A stretch of 64,000 nucleotides of DNA, taken from NCBI RefSeq assembly GCF_003666015.1, contig NZ_QPLT01000002.1, positions 62,001 through 126,000 of the forward strand, in the 5' to 3' direction. A model generated the notes under the pieces. That model saw only the letters and a list, made by a program, of their open reading frames with translations, was not told the DNA's origin and searched no databases. Position 1 is the first letter of the stretch. Each line of letters opens with the position of its first letter. Source of the stretch: Halorubrum sp. Atlit-26R (lineage in GTDB: Archaea; Halobacteriota; Halobacteria; Halobacteriales; Haloferacaceae). Below are positions 8,392 to 16,228 of this stretch, one piece after another. A program made the position numbers and the translations under genes.

Positions 8392-10638
8392 ATGGACGCA
8401 CAGCGACGGGAAGCGATCGCCGAGTGGGACGACCGCTCGTTCTCCGACGGGTTCGCGGGGCTCGGCCGGATCGTCGACGACGGGTTCTCCGGCGCGGCGA
8501 CCGACGGGACCGGGTGGATCTTCCTCGTCGACGGGCGCGTCGTCGCCGTGGTCGACGCGACGCTCGACGCCTTCGCCGACGCCGCCGGGACCGTCTACCG
8601 GGCCCCGGACGAGGCGCTCCCCGTGCTCTTCGCGATGCAGGAGCTGGGCGGCGAGCCGCGGGCGAAGTACTACACCAAGGACACGCCCCTGCGAGAGGCG
8701 GACCAGAAGCTCTCACAGGGGGGGTTCACCGGCTACATCGAGCTGTCCGAGAACGTTCTCTCCGGCGACTACTACGTCGCCTACACGGGCGGCGAGTCCA
8801 TGGCGGCGGCGTACGTCGGCAACGCGAGGCGACTGGAGACGGGCGACGACGCGTTCGACCTCGCGGCCGACGAGGTCGGCATCTACACGGTGTACGAGGT
8901 CGAACTCGACGTCCGCCCGCTCCCGGACGGCGACGGCGCGGAAGATGCGGACGACGCGGGCGCAGCGACCGACCCGACCGAGACCGCCGGTTCCGACGAC
9001 GGGAACGACGCGGACGACGGAGCGACCGACGGACCGTCGGACACCGAGAGCGACGCCGAGAGCGACACCGAGCCGGAGACGGCAGGAGACGACGGCCCCG
9101 CGAGCGCGGTCGGCCCCGCCGCGAGCGTCGGCCGCGACGGCGACCCGACCGCCGCGAGCCGAAGCGACGAGTCGGCGGGCATCGACGCGGGAGACGAACG
9201 CGACGGGGGCGAGGCTTCGGCGGAGGAGGGCTCCACGCCCGACGAGGTCCGTATCGGCGACGCGGAGTCCGCCGAGCGGGACGCTGCCGAACCGGCCGGG
9301 TCCGACCGCGTGCGCCGATCGCCGACCGAGTCCGAGGCGACACCCGCTTCGGAGTCCGACGCCGGGGACTCGCCCGACCCGGACGCCGCCGACGCGCCGG
9401 ACTCCGAGGACGTCTTCTCGGAGGAGGCCGAGTGGCGGGAGCAGAAGTCGATCCCGGCGCTCGACCCCTCCGAGGCGGGCGGGGAGCCCCCGAGCGCCGA
9501 GGAGCGCCGCGCAGCCGCTTCGCAGCGCTCCCGCTCGGGCGACGACCGCGGCCGGGCAGAGCGGGGCGGGTCGAACGCGAACGGCGGGTCGCCGTCGCCG
9601 CGCTCCACCGAGACGGCGTCGGGGCCGTCGGCGGTGTCGAAGCGCGACGGGCGCGACGCGCGGGGCGACGCCGACCCCGATCGGGTCCGGAAGCTCGAGG
9701 CGGCCTTAGAGGAGACGGAGACGGAGCGGCAGTCGCTCGCGGACGAACGCGACCGCCTGGCGGCCGAACGCGAGGAGGTCGAGTCGGAGCGCGACGAGCT
9801 GGCCGACGAGGTCGACCGGCTCGAGTCCGAGGTCGACGAGCTCCGCGAGGAGCGCGACCGGCTCCGCAGCGAGCTCTCGAACGCCAAGGAGCGGCTCCCA
9901 GACGCGGAGCGGACGCTCACGCCCGCGGAGGCGCGCAACGGGACGAACCTGTTCATCAGGTACGACTCGAAGGAGGGCGCGACGCTGGCGGACGCCCACA
10001 AGGGGAGCGCCGACCGCGAGGCGCTCCGCGAGAACCTCCGGGTCGAACACCACACGAGCTTCGAGACGGACGGCCTCGCGGTGGACGGCCGGCCGTTCGC
10101 GGAGTTCTTAGAGGACACCATCGAGTACGGCTTCACCCGCTGGCTCGTCGAGGACCTGCCGTTCGAGGTCCGCGGCACCGGCAACGAGGGGACGCTCCGC
10201 GACCTCTACGACGCGCTCCCGGAGATCGATCGCGCCGAGATCGGCGGGACGGTGTCGATCGAACTCCGCGAGGGCGGCGAGGAGGTCCGCGAGCAGCGGT
10301 CGTTCGACCTCGTGTTACGCGACCGGATGGGCCACCCGCTGTTCGTCGCCGACCTGAACGACAGCCGGGACCCGACGGCCGAGGGGACCTTGGAGTCGCT
10401 CGTCGAGAACGGGCGCGACATCGCCGGATCGAACGAGACGTTCGCCGGGGCGTTCGCGGTGACGGAGAGCTTCTTCGAGCCCGGCGCCTTAGAGACCGCG
10501 AGCGACGCGGTCGGCGGCGGCCTGTTCAGCCGGTCGAAGCGGGCGAGCTTCGTGAAGCTCTCGCGCAAGCAGGGGTACCACCTGTGTCTCGTCGAGGCGC
10601 GCGACGGCGGGTTCCACATGACGGTCCCCGACCTGTAG
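8392..10638 (+). CDS. Large haloarchaeal protein with acidic linker, coiled coil and conserved C-terminal domain
   Basis: A 748-residue soluble protein in three parts. Residues 1-190 form a conserved globular domain (GWIFLVDGRVVAVVDATLD, then PRAKYYTKDTPLREADQKL and GDYYVAYTGGESM). Residues ~190-430 are a long, very acidic and Ser-rich linker, probably disordered. Residues ~433-505 form a heptad-rich coiled coil (repeated ERD/EVE/DRLESEV). Residues ~510-748 form a second globular domain, whose strand pair FDLVLRDRMGHPLFVADLND resembles the core of PD-(D/E)XK nucleases with altered residues. I recall such proteins being annotated in haloarchaea as regulators without proof. A TATA-like GGTATTTGG lies ~30 bp upstream of ATG. 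The function is unknown; dimerisation through the coiled coil is likely. Confidence 0.75.
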   Translation: MDAQRREAIAEWDDRSFSDGFAGLGRIVDDGFSGAATDGTGWIFLVDGRVVAVVDATLDAFADAAGTVYRAPDEALPVLFAMQELGGEPRAKYYTKDTPLREADQKLSQGGFTGYIELSENVLSGDYYVAYTGGESMAAAYVGNARRLETGDDAFDLAADEVGIYTVYEVELDVRPLPDGDGAEDADDAGAATDPTETAGSDDGNDADDGATDGPSDTESDAESDTEPETAGDDGPASAVGPAASVGRDGDPTAASRSDESAGIDAGDERDGGEASAEEGSTPDEVRIGDAESAERDAAEPAGSDRVRRSPTESEATPASESDAGDSPDPDAADAPDSEDVFSEEAEWREQKSIPALDPSEAGGEPPSAEERRAAASQRSRSGDDRGRAERGGSNANGGSPSPRSTETASGPSAVSKRDGRDARGDADPDRVRKLEAALEETETERQSLADERDRLAAEREEVESERDELADEVDRLESEVDELREERDRLRSELSNAKERLPDAERTLTPAEARNGTNLFIRYDSKEGATLADAHKGSADREALRENLRVEHHTSFETDGLAVDGRPFAEFLEDTIEYGFTRWLVEDLPFEVRGTGNEGTLRDLYDALPEIDRAEIGGTVSIELREGGEEVREQRSFDLVLRDRMGHPLFVADLNDSRDPTAEGTLESLVENGRDIAGSNETFAGAFAVTESFFEPGALETASDAVGGGLFSRSKRASFVKLSRKQGYHLCLVEARDGGFHMTVPDL

Positions 10639-10720
10639 CCGTCACGGGACCCTGTCGGAGGCGGCTACCGGGAGCGCAGAAACGCGGCAGATACGTCGGC
10701 GGGCGAAATCGAAAGCGCGG

Positions 10721-11026
10721 TCAGTTCTCGAGCTCCGCGGCGTCGTCGATCCGCATGGAGCCGAGCTTCTCGACCGTCTCGTCGAGCTTCTCGTCGAGTT
10801 CGTCGACGAACTCGTGGGTCCGCTCCGTGGTGATCGCGCCCTGGCTGGACGGCTCGATGAGGTTCTCCTCTTCGAGGACGCGCAGCGAATAGCGGACCTT
10901 GTGGTGCGGGTAGCCCGTCTCGTTCGACATCTTCACGATGCCGATCGGCTCGTTCTCGATGACCATCCGCAGGACCTGGAGGTGACGTTCCAGCATGTCT
11001 ACCTCCTTCTCTAATCGATCTATCAT
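10721..11026 (-). CDS. Winged-helix transcriptional regulator-like protein
   Basis: A 101-residue protein. A short leading helix (MIDRLEKEVDMLERHLQVL) is followed by a winged helix: VIENEPIGIVKMSNETGYPHHKVRYSLRVLEEENLIEPS, where PHHKVRYSLRVL is the recognition helix and ITTERTHEFV the wing. The C-terminal third is an acidic helix, probably for dimerisation. The small size without a ligand domain fits a phosphate-sensing or generic haloarchaeal HTH regulator. TTTTAAAC at 11055-11062 lies ~33 bp upstream and is a good TATA box. The gene borders the AT-richer block at 11.1-12.4 kb but its own composition is normal. Confidence 0.8.
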   Translation of the reverse strand: MIDRLEKEVDMLERHLQVLRMVIENEPIGIVKMSNETGYPHHKVRYSLRVLEEENLIEPSSQGAITTERTHEFVDELDEKLDETVEKLGSMRIDDAAELEN

Positions 11027-11054
11027 GGCACATGTTAACTCGTCATGCCCCCGT

Positions 11055-11062
11055 TTAAAAGT
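11055..11062 (-). promoter_or_regulatory. TATA box of the winged-helix gene
   Basis: On the minus strand this reads CTTTTAAAC, about 30 bp before the ATG ending at 11026, which is the usual haloarchaeal spacing for a leaderless message. A short palindrome-like GTTAAC/CATG cluster sits between box and start. Confidence 0.45.
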
Positions 11063-11268
11063 TGCTGTCGGCGGCCGGGGAGGCCTCGTCAGATCGCACG
11101 CTTTGACGTGGGAGTAGTTAACGTGTTCGATCGCGGCACGGCGGCAGAGTTATAAATGCGACAGTAAATCCCCGGAGATCAGGTCCCGTTCTCAGTACTT
11201 CCATCGGAATTCAGAGAGCTGTGGCGCCGATTTGACGTCGTTCCTGATCAGTCGGTTTGTAGAACAAG

Positions 11269-12132
11269 TCAAGATAACCACTTGAGGACATTTCCGTATC
11301 CCCACGTTTCCGCCACTCCGTTTTCGGAGACAACTGAGCGGTCGTCTTCACCAGACTCTCGGCTCGGAACTGCTACCCCAAAAAACGAGATATTTTTATT
11401 CGATTTGGCAGTGTATAGTATGTCCCAAATGCCTGGCACGGTAACGGCGTCGTCTATGGTATCGAGTAACTCCGAGTCGACTGAACTCCCGGACCCTCGG
11501 AGAAAACTCAATAATCCGTCGCTACTAACGACATCATCGTCCGGCTTGTAGTCGAAAATGTCCGTACCGATAGCGACGAGGGCGACGTCCTTTTCTTCGG
11601 CCACTGTTCGCAAATCGCGTGCGTCGTACACGGGCGTGTGCCGATTAGTCATGAGCAGTTTATGGAAGTTTAATAGGAAAATCACGGTATCGCTCTGAAT
11701 GTATTCGTGCTGAATCACCGTTTTTCGTTCTTCTGTCGGCATAAGGAAACTGGAATCATCATCGTGTGTTTCGAGTTCTTCGTACCGTCGTTCGATCGAA
11801 TCCGTATCCTGTTGGTTCCAGGGAGGATCGTCACGAATGAGTTCTATGGACTCCCCCGGAAAATCGATAATTGTGATCTCGTCAGGTCGCCCATCTCGTG
11901 CGCCCCCACCCAGTGTTACGTCGACAATATATAGTTCCGGATTTTGGTGAGGGTACTGGTGGCTCTCAAGTAGTTGCGACAAAACGCGCTTCTCAAAGTC
12001 CTCGGACCTCCCATACTGCATCTGGTGACTCACCACCGTGTCTTCGCGGTTCTGTAAGTGACTGAACAGGCCACCGGTGAACGTTGATTTTCCTCCCATT
12101 TGGCCAGAGTACAAAAAGATCCGATTTGACAT
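11269..12132 (-). CDS. Orphan P-loop GTPase-like protein (double-GTPase/TRAFAC-like) in an AT-richer insert
   Basis: A 287-residue protein. The N-terminal P-loop is SGQMGGKST (K15, S16), a shortened variant with a Ser at the first position. Residues 86-93 (ITIIDFPG) read as the Walker B/G3 motif, with D90 and G93. VIFLLNFHKLL (~150) and VALVAIGTDIFDY (~184-195) are the next core strands; the latter sits where NKxD would be but shows GTD. The C-terminal FFGVAVPS and ETWGYGNVLKWL resemble the final strand and tail of the 'double-GTPase' (DO-GTPase) group known from bacterial conflict systems. That placement is an inference. Base and codon use are far more AT-rich than all neighbours, suggesting recent gain. 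It stands alone between the winged-helix gene and purA, with no obvious partner. TTAGTAAAT at 12150-12158 may be its promoter. Confidence 0.72.
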   Translation of the reverse strand: MSNRIFLYSGQMGGKSTFTGGLFSHLQNREDTVVSHQMQYGRSEDFEKRVLSQLLESHQYPHQNPELYIVDVTLGGGARDGRPDEITIIDFPGESIELIRDDPPWNQQDTDSIERRYEELETHDDDSSFLMPTEERKTVIQHEYIQSDTVIFLLNFHKLLMTNRHTPVYDARDLRTVAEEKDVALVAIGTDIFDYKPDDDVVSSDGLLSFLRGSGSSVDSELLDTIDDAVTVPGIWDILYTAKSNKNISFFGVAVPSRESGEDDRSVVSENGVAETWGYGNVLKWLS

Positions 12133-12471
12133 GACTCATAATTTGATCGTTAGTAAATGAATCTGAGGACTTATCTGGTGTTTTATATTAATTCAGTTCC
12201 GGGAACACGATAAACAGGTCATTGCGAAAGATAATGCTGTGATACCGTACCAGAATCACAAATTCCTCGACACTTAACCGATTTTACCTGTGGTTCGGCA
12301 ATCCGAGCCAGTGATTATTTCACGAGAACAGCCATCAGATATACTGCTGAGAGACAATACACGAACAAGGCGATTTTACGGACATATTTCGGAATTCGAT
12401 CCGTATCTATGCTGGTCTCGCGGTCGCAGACCGTAATCGGTTTTACCCCCCGCGGGGAATCGGCAGGTCGT
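12133..12471. other. AT-rich gap between the GTPase gene and purA
   Basis: This ~340-bp stretch is clearly poorer in GC than the flanking core genes. It contains the GTPase promoter at its left end and the GGTTTTACCC box of purA at ~12438-12447. I see no tRNA, integrase remnant or clear direct repeat. A minus-strand frame ends at 12315 and encodes one hydrophobic helix (IALFVYCLSAVYLMAVLV), but its only starts lie inside purA, so I do not call it a gene. Confidence 0.6.
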
Positions 12472-13827
12472 ATGACACTCACCATCGTCGGCTCCCAGCT
12501 CGGCGACGAGGGCAAGGGCGCGCTCGTCGACCGGTGGGGAGGGGACGCGGACGTCGTAGTCCGTTATCAGGGCGGCGACAACGCCGGCCACACCGTCGTC
12601 GAAGGCGGCGCGGAGTACAAGCTATCCTTGGTTCCCAGCGGCGCGGTCCGGGGGACCGTCGGCATCCTCGGCAACGGCTGCGTCGTCAACCCGCGCACGC
12701 TGTTCACCGAGATAGACGACCTGCGCGAGCGCGGGCTCGACCCCGACGTGCGCGTCGCCCGCCGGGCGCACGTCATCATGCCGTACCACCGCGTGCTCGA
12801 CGGGATCGAAGAGGAGGTCAAGGCCGACGACGACGCCGGCGACGAGGTCGGCACCACGGGGCGCGGGATCGGCCCGACGTACGAGGACAAGGCCGGCCGC
12901 CGCGGGATCCGGGTCGCCGACCTGCTCGACCCCGACGCGCTCCGCGAGAAGCTCGAATACGCGGTCCCGCAGAAGCGCGCGCTCGTCGAGGACGTGTACG
13001 GGCTCGACATCGACGATGTCGACGACCGCGCCGAGGCGTTCGACGTCGACGCGCTCCACGAGGAGTTCGCCGCGATCGGCGAGCGCCTCGCCGACGAGGG
13101 GATGACCGTCAACTGCTCCGACTACCTCCACCGTCGCCACGCCGCGGGCGACGAGATCCTCTTCGAGGGCGCGCAGGGGACCCACATCGACGTCGACCAC
13201 GGGAACTACCCGTTCGTCACCTCGTCGAATCCGACCGCCGGCGGCGCGGCCGTCGGCTCCGGACTCGGCGTCACGAAGGTCGGCGACGGCGAGGTCGTCG
13301 GCATCGTGAAGGCGTACCTCTCGCGGGTCGGCGAGGGGCCGCTCCCGACCGAGCTCGACGGCGACGCCGACGAGGAGGCGCTCGCCGACGAGATCAGAGA
13401 GAAGGGCGGCGAGTTCGGGACCGTCACCGGTCGCCCGCGCCGGATCGGCTGGCTCGACCTCCCGATGCTCCGCCACGCCGCGCGCGTTTCCGGCTTCACC
13501 GGCGTCGCGGTCAACCACGTCGACGTGCTCGCCGGACTCGACGAGCTGAAGGTGTGTACGGGCTACGAGCTCGACGGAGAGACGCTCGACACCGTCCCCA
13601 CCACGACCGACCGGTGGGAGCGCTGCGAGCCCGTCTACGAGACGCTCGACACCTGGGAGCCGTTCGACTCGGCCGCGGTCGCCGAGGCGGGTTACGACGC
13701 CCTCCCGGGGGCCGCACGCGAGTACCTGGAGTTCGTCGCCGCCGAGATCGACACCCCGGTGTACGCCGTCGGCGTCGGCCCCGACCGCGAGGAGACGGTC
13801 GAGCTGACGAACCCGTTCGAGGAGTAG
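12472..13827 (+). CDS. purA: Adenylosuccinate synthetase
   Basis: A 451-residue enzyme that joins aspartate to IMP using GTP, the first step from IMP to AMP. The N-terminal loop GDEGKG (residues 11-16) holds the catalytic Asp and binds GTP and Mg. NAGHTVV carries the catalytic His, and GRGIGPTYEDK and EGAQGTHIDVDHGNYP are the IMP-binding blocks. The GTP base-binding region lies near VAVNHVDVLAGLDELKVC. Length and motif order match the family. The ATG at 12472 gives the canonical N-terminus. A TATA-like TTTTACC ~28 bp upstream predicts a leaderless transcript. The reading frame shows no defects. Confidence 0.96.
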   Translation: MTLTIVGSQLGDEGKGALVDRWGGDADVVVRYQGGDNAGHTVVEGGAEYKLSLVPSGAVRGTVGILGNGCVVNPRTLFTEIDDLRERGLDPDVRVARRAHVIMPYHRVLDGIEEEVKADDDAGDEVGTTGRGIGPTYEDKAGRRGIRVADLLDPDALREKLEYAVPQKRALVEDVYGLDIDDVDDRAEAFDVDALHEEFAAIGERLADEGMTVNCSDYLHRRHAAGDEILFEGAQGTHIDVDHGNYPFVTSSNPTAGGAAVGSGLGVTKVGDGEVVGIVKAYLSRVGEGPLPTELDGDADEEALADEIREKGGEFGTVTGRPRRIGWLDLPMLRHAARVSGFTGVAVNHVDVLAGLDELKVCTGYELDGETLDTVPTTTDRWERCEPVYETLDTWEPFDSAAVAEAGYDALPGAAREYLEFVAAEIDTPVYAVGVGPDREETVELTNPFEE

Positions 13828-13933
13828 CGCCGCTCCCGGGCCCCGAGCCGACCGCCCTGCGCGGCCGATCATCGCGTGCGAACGACGCCCGCGCCCGGCC
13901 GAGGCTTTTCAGGGCCGGACGCGAACCGCCGGT

Positions 13934-14749
13934 ATGGCTCAGCCCTCCACCGATCCGCCGGGCCCCGAACCGCCGTCGACGGGGTCGATCGTCGAACGCA
14001 CGTTCGCGCACCTCCCCCGACTGCTCCCGCTCGCGCTCGTCCCGCTCGTAACTGCCCTGTTGAACGCGAGCGACCTGCTGGCGGCCTCGCAGGCGGACGG
14101 GGTCTCCGTCCGGGCGTCGTTCCCCGTCTACCGGTACGACCTCTGGAGCTTCGTCGAGACGCCGACCGCCGGCGGCCTGTCGGTGTCCGTCCCGTTCGGC
14201 ACCGTCGAGCCGCTGGCACTCTTGGTCCCGCTGCTCGGCGCGTACGTCGTCGTCTCGGGCGCGCTGAGCGCGGGCTACTTCGGCGGTATCGCCGAGGGAA
14301 TAACGACCGGGCGGTTCGGCTTCGTCGCGGCTGTCCGGCGGTTCGGCGTTCGGATGGTCCTCTTGGAGGCGATCGTCATCGTCGCGCTCGCGGCCGTCTT
14401 CCTCCCGCTGCTCGTCTTTCCGCCGCTGTTCGTGGCCGCGGTCCTCGCGGTGCTGGTGCTCTCCTACCTGTACTTCCCGACGGTGTACGTCATCGCGTTG
14501 GAGGACCGCGGGATCGAGTCCGCGGTCCGCCGGGCGCGCGAACTCACGGCCCGCCACCGGCCCCTCGGGTTCTTCCTCGCCGTCGCCGTGGTCACGGCGG
14601 TCTGTTCCGTTCCGCTGGGCCTCCTGACGCACTCGGGGCCCGCCGGCGCCCTGCTCGCGGCGGCCGTCGCCGCGCCGCTGGGGCTCGCGTTCAACGTCGC
14701 GACCGCGCTGAAGGTCGCCGAGATGGCCGACGTTGAAACGGTCGAGTAA
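13934..14749 (+). CDS. Multipass membrane protein, unknown function
   Basis: A 271-residue membrane protein. After a Pro-rich N-terminus and a first helix (LPLALVPLVTALL, ~35-50) comes an outside segment (residues ~55-90). Hydrophobic helices then lie near 95-125, 140-190 (two helices), 215-235 and 240-265. The amphipathic segment EDRGIESAVRRARELTARHRP between helices is typical of haloarchaeal DUF4013-like or glycerophosphoryl-type membrane domains that keep an AVRRA motif. The gene is monocistronic and convergent with the aldo/keto reductase. Confidence 0.7.
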   Translation: MAQPSTDPPGPEPPSTGSIVERTFAHLPRLLPLALVPLVTALLNASDLLAASQADGVSVRASFPVYRYDLWSFVETPTAGGLSVSVPFGTVEPLALLVPLLGAYVVVSGALSAGYFGGIAEGITTGRFGFVAAVRRFGVRMVLLEAIVIVALAAVFLPLLVFPPLFVAAVLAVLVLSYLYFPTVYVIALEDRGIESAVRRARELTARHRPLGFFLAVAVVTAVCSVPLGLLTHSGPAGALLAAAVAAPLGLAFNVATALKVAEMADVETVE

Positions 14750-14797
14750 CCGCTCGGCGGGGGGAGCCGCTCGGCCGCGACGCGCGGGTGTCCCGCG

Positions 14798-15661
14798 TTA
14801 CTGCGGGTCGACGGCGTCCAGCGCGGCCATGTCTTCGTCCGTCAGCGTCAGGTCCGCCGCCGCGAGGTTCGATTCGAGGTGCTCGACGCTCGACGTGCCC
14901 GGGATCGGCAGCGTCGCGTCGGAGTGGTCGAGCAGCCACGCGAGCGAGACCTGCTGGGGCGTCGCGTCCCGTCGCTCGGCGACCTCGTCGAGCACCTCGC
15001 CCGCGTCGTCGTCGTCGACCGCGTACATCGGGCCCCACGGGATGAACCCCACGCCCTTCTCCTCGCAGGCGGCCAGCACGTCCTCGTCGTCGCGGTGGCC
15101 GACGTTGTACCGGTTCTGGACGGTGGCGACGTCGACGATGTCGGTGGCGGTCTCCAGCTGCTCGACGGTGACGTTCGAGAGGCCGACGTGCGCGACCTGC
15201 CCGGCGTCCTTCATCTCCGCGAACGCGTGGACCGACTCCTCGAAGTCGGTGTCCGGGTCGGGGCGGTGGTACTGGTAGAGGTCGATCGTGTCGGTGCCGA
15301 GCCGGTCGAGGCTACACAGCACCTGATTCTTCAGGAAGTCGGGGTCGCCGTGGGGGAGCCACTCGCCGTCGCGGTTGCGGAGCAGGCCCGCCTTCGAGGC
15401 GACGACGACGTCGTCGGGGTCGCCGAGCGCCTCGCCGATCAGCCGCTCGGAGACCCCCGGGCCGTAAGAGTCGGCGGTGTCGACGAAGTCGACGCCGAGT
15501 TCCACGGCTCGCTGGAGTACGTCCTTCGCGTCCGCCTCGTCCTCGGGGCGACCGATGATCTCCTCGCCGGTGATCCGCATCGCGCCGAAGCCGAGCCGGT
15601 TGACGGTGAGTTCGCCGCCGATGTCGAACGTCTCGCGTCGGCCGGTGGTGTCGGAAGCCAT
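14798..15661 (-). CDS. Aldo/keto reductase
   Basis: A 287-residue (beta/alpha)8 NADP(H)-dependent oxidoreductase. The catalytic tetrad is visible as D61 and Y66 (DTADSYGPG), K90 (VVASKAG) and H132 (YQYHRPD). The C-terminal region has the cofactor-binding pattern IPGTSSVEHLESNL. It probably reduces a carbonyl compound, but the substrate is not predictable. The ATG at 15661 (MASDTTG) is preferred over an upstream start because the family N-terminus begins there. It lies just downstream of, and on the same strand as, the toxin-antitoxin remnant. Confidence 0.88.
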   Translation of the reverse strand: MASDTTGRRETFDIGGELTVNRLGFGAMRITGEEIIGRPEDEADAKDVLQRAVELGVDFVDTADSYGPGVSERLIGEALGDPDDVVVASKAGLLRNRDGEWLPHGDPDFLKNQVLCSLDRLGTDTIDLYQYHRPDPDTDFEESVHAFAEMKDAGQVAHVGLSNVTVEQLETATDIVDVATVQNRYNVGHRDDEDVLAACEEKGVGFIPWGPMYAVDDDDAGEVLDEVAERRDATPQQVSLAWLLDHSDATLPIPGTSSVEHLESNLAAADLTLTDEDMAALDAVDPQ

Positions 15662-15735
15662 GAACGACCGATCTCGCGCCACGCGGAAAGCCGTGGGGAT
15701 GGCGGAAGGAGAGGGGGAGGAGCAGCAGTGAGCGG

Positions 15736-15843
15736 TCAGGGCGGGAGGTGTCGATCGTATACGTTCCGGCGGTGACCGACGGCCTGCGGATCGAGGGATT
15801 CGAGGTGGGAGAGCGCCTGCTCCGTGTATTTTACCTCAGTCAT
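15736..15843 (-). pseudogene. RelE/ParE-type toxin with a large in-frame internal deletion
   Basis: The minus strand reads a 35-codon frame whose first ~21 residues (MTEVKYTEQALSHLESLDPQ...) match the start of haloarchaeal RelE-like toxins. Its last 14 (VGHRRNVYDRHLPP) match their usual C-terminus. The ~50 residues between, which hold the beta sheet of the fold, are absent, yet the frame is kept. The ATG overlaps the antitoxin stop (ATGACTGA), the normal coupling of such operons. The product cannot fold as RelE, so I call it a pseudogene. The family resemblance is from memory, not from a search. Confidence 0.75.
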
Positions 15844-16111
15844 CCATACCCAGTCGCTCGCGGGCCTCGTCGGCCGACACCGTCTCGTCGCGCTCCGCCT
15901 GTTCGCGGCTCTCTGCGAGGTCCGACAGTGTCTCCTCGGAGAGCGTCACCGACGGGGCGACCCAGTCGCGCAGCGCGTCGCGGATCGCTTCGGACTTGCT
16001 CGCGTACCCCCGCCGCTCCCACTCCTCCTCGATCCGGTCCAGCAGGGATTTCGGAACCCGGACGTTGATCTTCTCCATCCGGTCGTCGCCCGCGTTCGCG
16101 TCAGTGCTCAT
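15836..16111 (-). CDS. RHH (CopG-family) antitoxin
   Basis: A 91-residue protein. Residues ~12-50 are a ribbon-helix-helix domain: strand KINVRVPKSL, helix LLDRIEEEWERRG, then SKSEAIRDALRDWV. The C-terminal tail (SEETLSDLAESREQAERDE) is the flexible, toxin-binding kind. It overlaps the toxin remnant by 8 bp and has a perfect inverted repeat just before its start, so it probably still represses its own promoter. The start MSTDANAG (ATG at 16111) puts that operator immediately upstream. The antitoxin appears intact although its toxin is not. Confidence 0.85.
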   Translation of the reverse strand: MSTDANAGDDRMEKINVRVPKSLLDRIEEEWERRGYASKSEAIRDALRDWVAPSVTLSEETLSDLAESREQAERDETVSADEARERLGMDD

Positions 16112-16116
16112 AGCGT

Positions 16117-16134
16117 GTGATACAGCGGTATCAC
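16117..16134. promoter_or_regulatory. Operator of the antitoxin gene: GTGATAC-N4-GTATCAC
   Basis: A perfect 7-bp inverted repeat with a 4-bp spacer covers the predicted transcription start. It lies between the CCTTTTCA box (~16136-16143 on the minus strand) and the ATG ending at 16111. RHH antitoxins usually bind such half-sites as paired dimers, so autorepression is the likely role. Confidence 0.6.
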
Positions 16135-16197
16135 TGAAAAGGATTCGGGGCGCACGCACCTGACCCCCGCGGCTCGCCCGTGTTGCGTCCGTCGCTA

Positions 16198-16206
16198 CTC
16201 ATAAAC
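16198..16206 (+). promoter_or_regulatory. TATA-like box of the Lrp-type regulator gene
   Basis: CTCATAAAC lies 23-31 bp before the ATG at 16229, which is correct for a leaderless message. Confidence 0.4.
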
Positions 16207-16228
16207 CGTCCCCGCGTAATCGTAGGGT

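Noticed and set aside
11100-12440. Possible genomic island with integrase or tRNA target
   Set aside because: I looked for tRNA ends, integrase frames and direct repeats around the AT-rich block and saw none; only composition supports foreign origin.
12315-12515. 66-residue minus-strand frame ending in one hydrophobic helix
   Set aside because: All usable start codons lie inside purA, and only the last 30 residues look protein-like. Possible small membrane protein, but unsupported.
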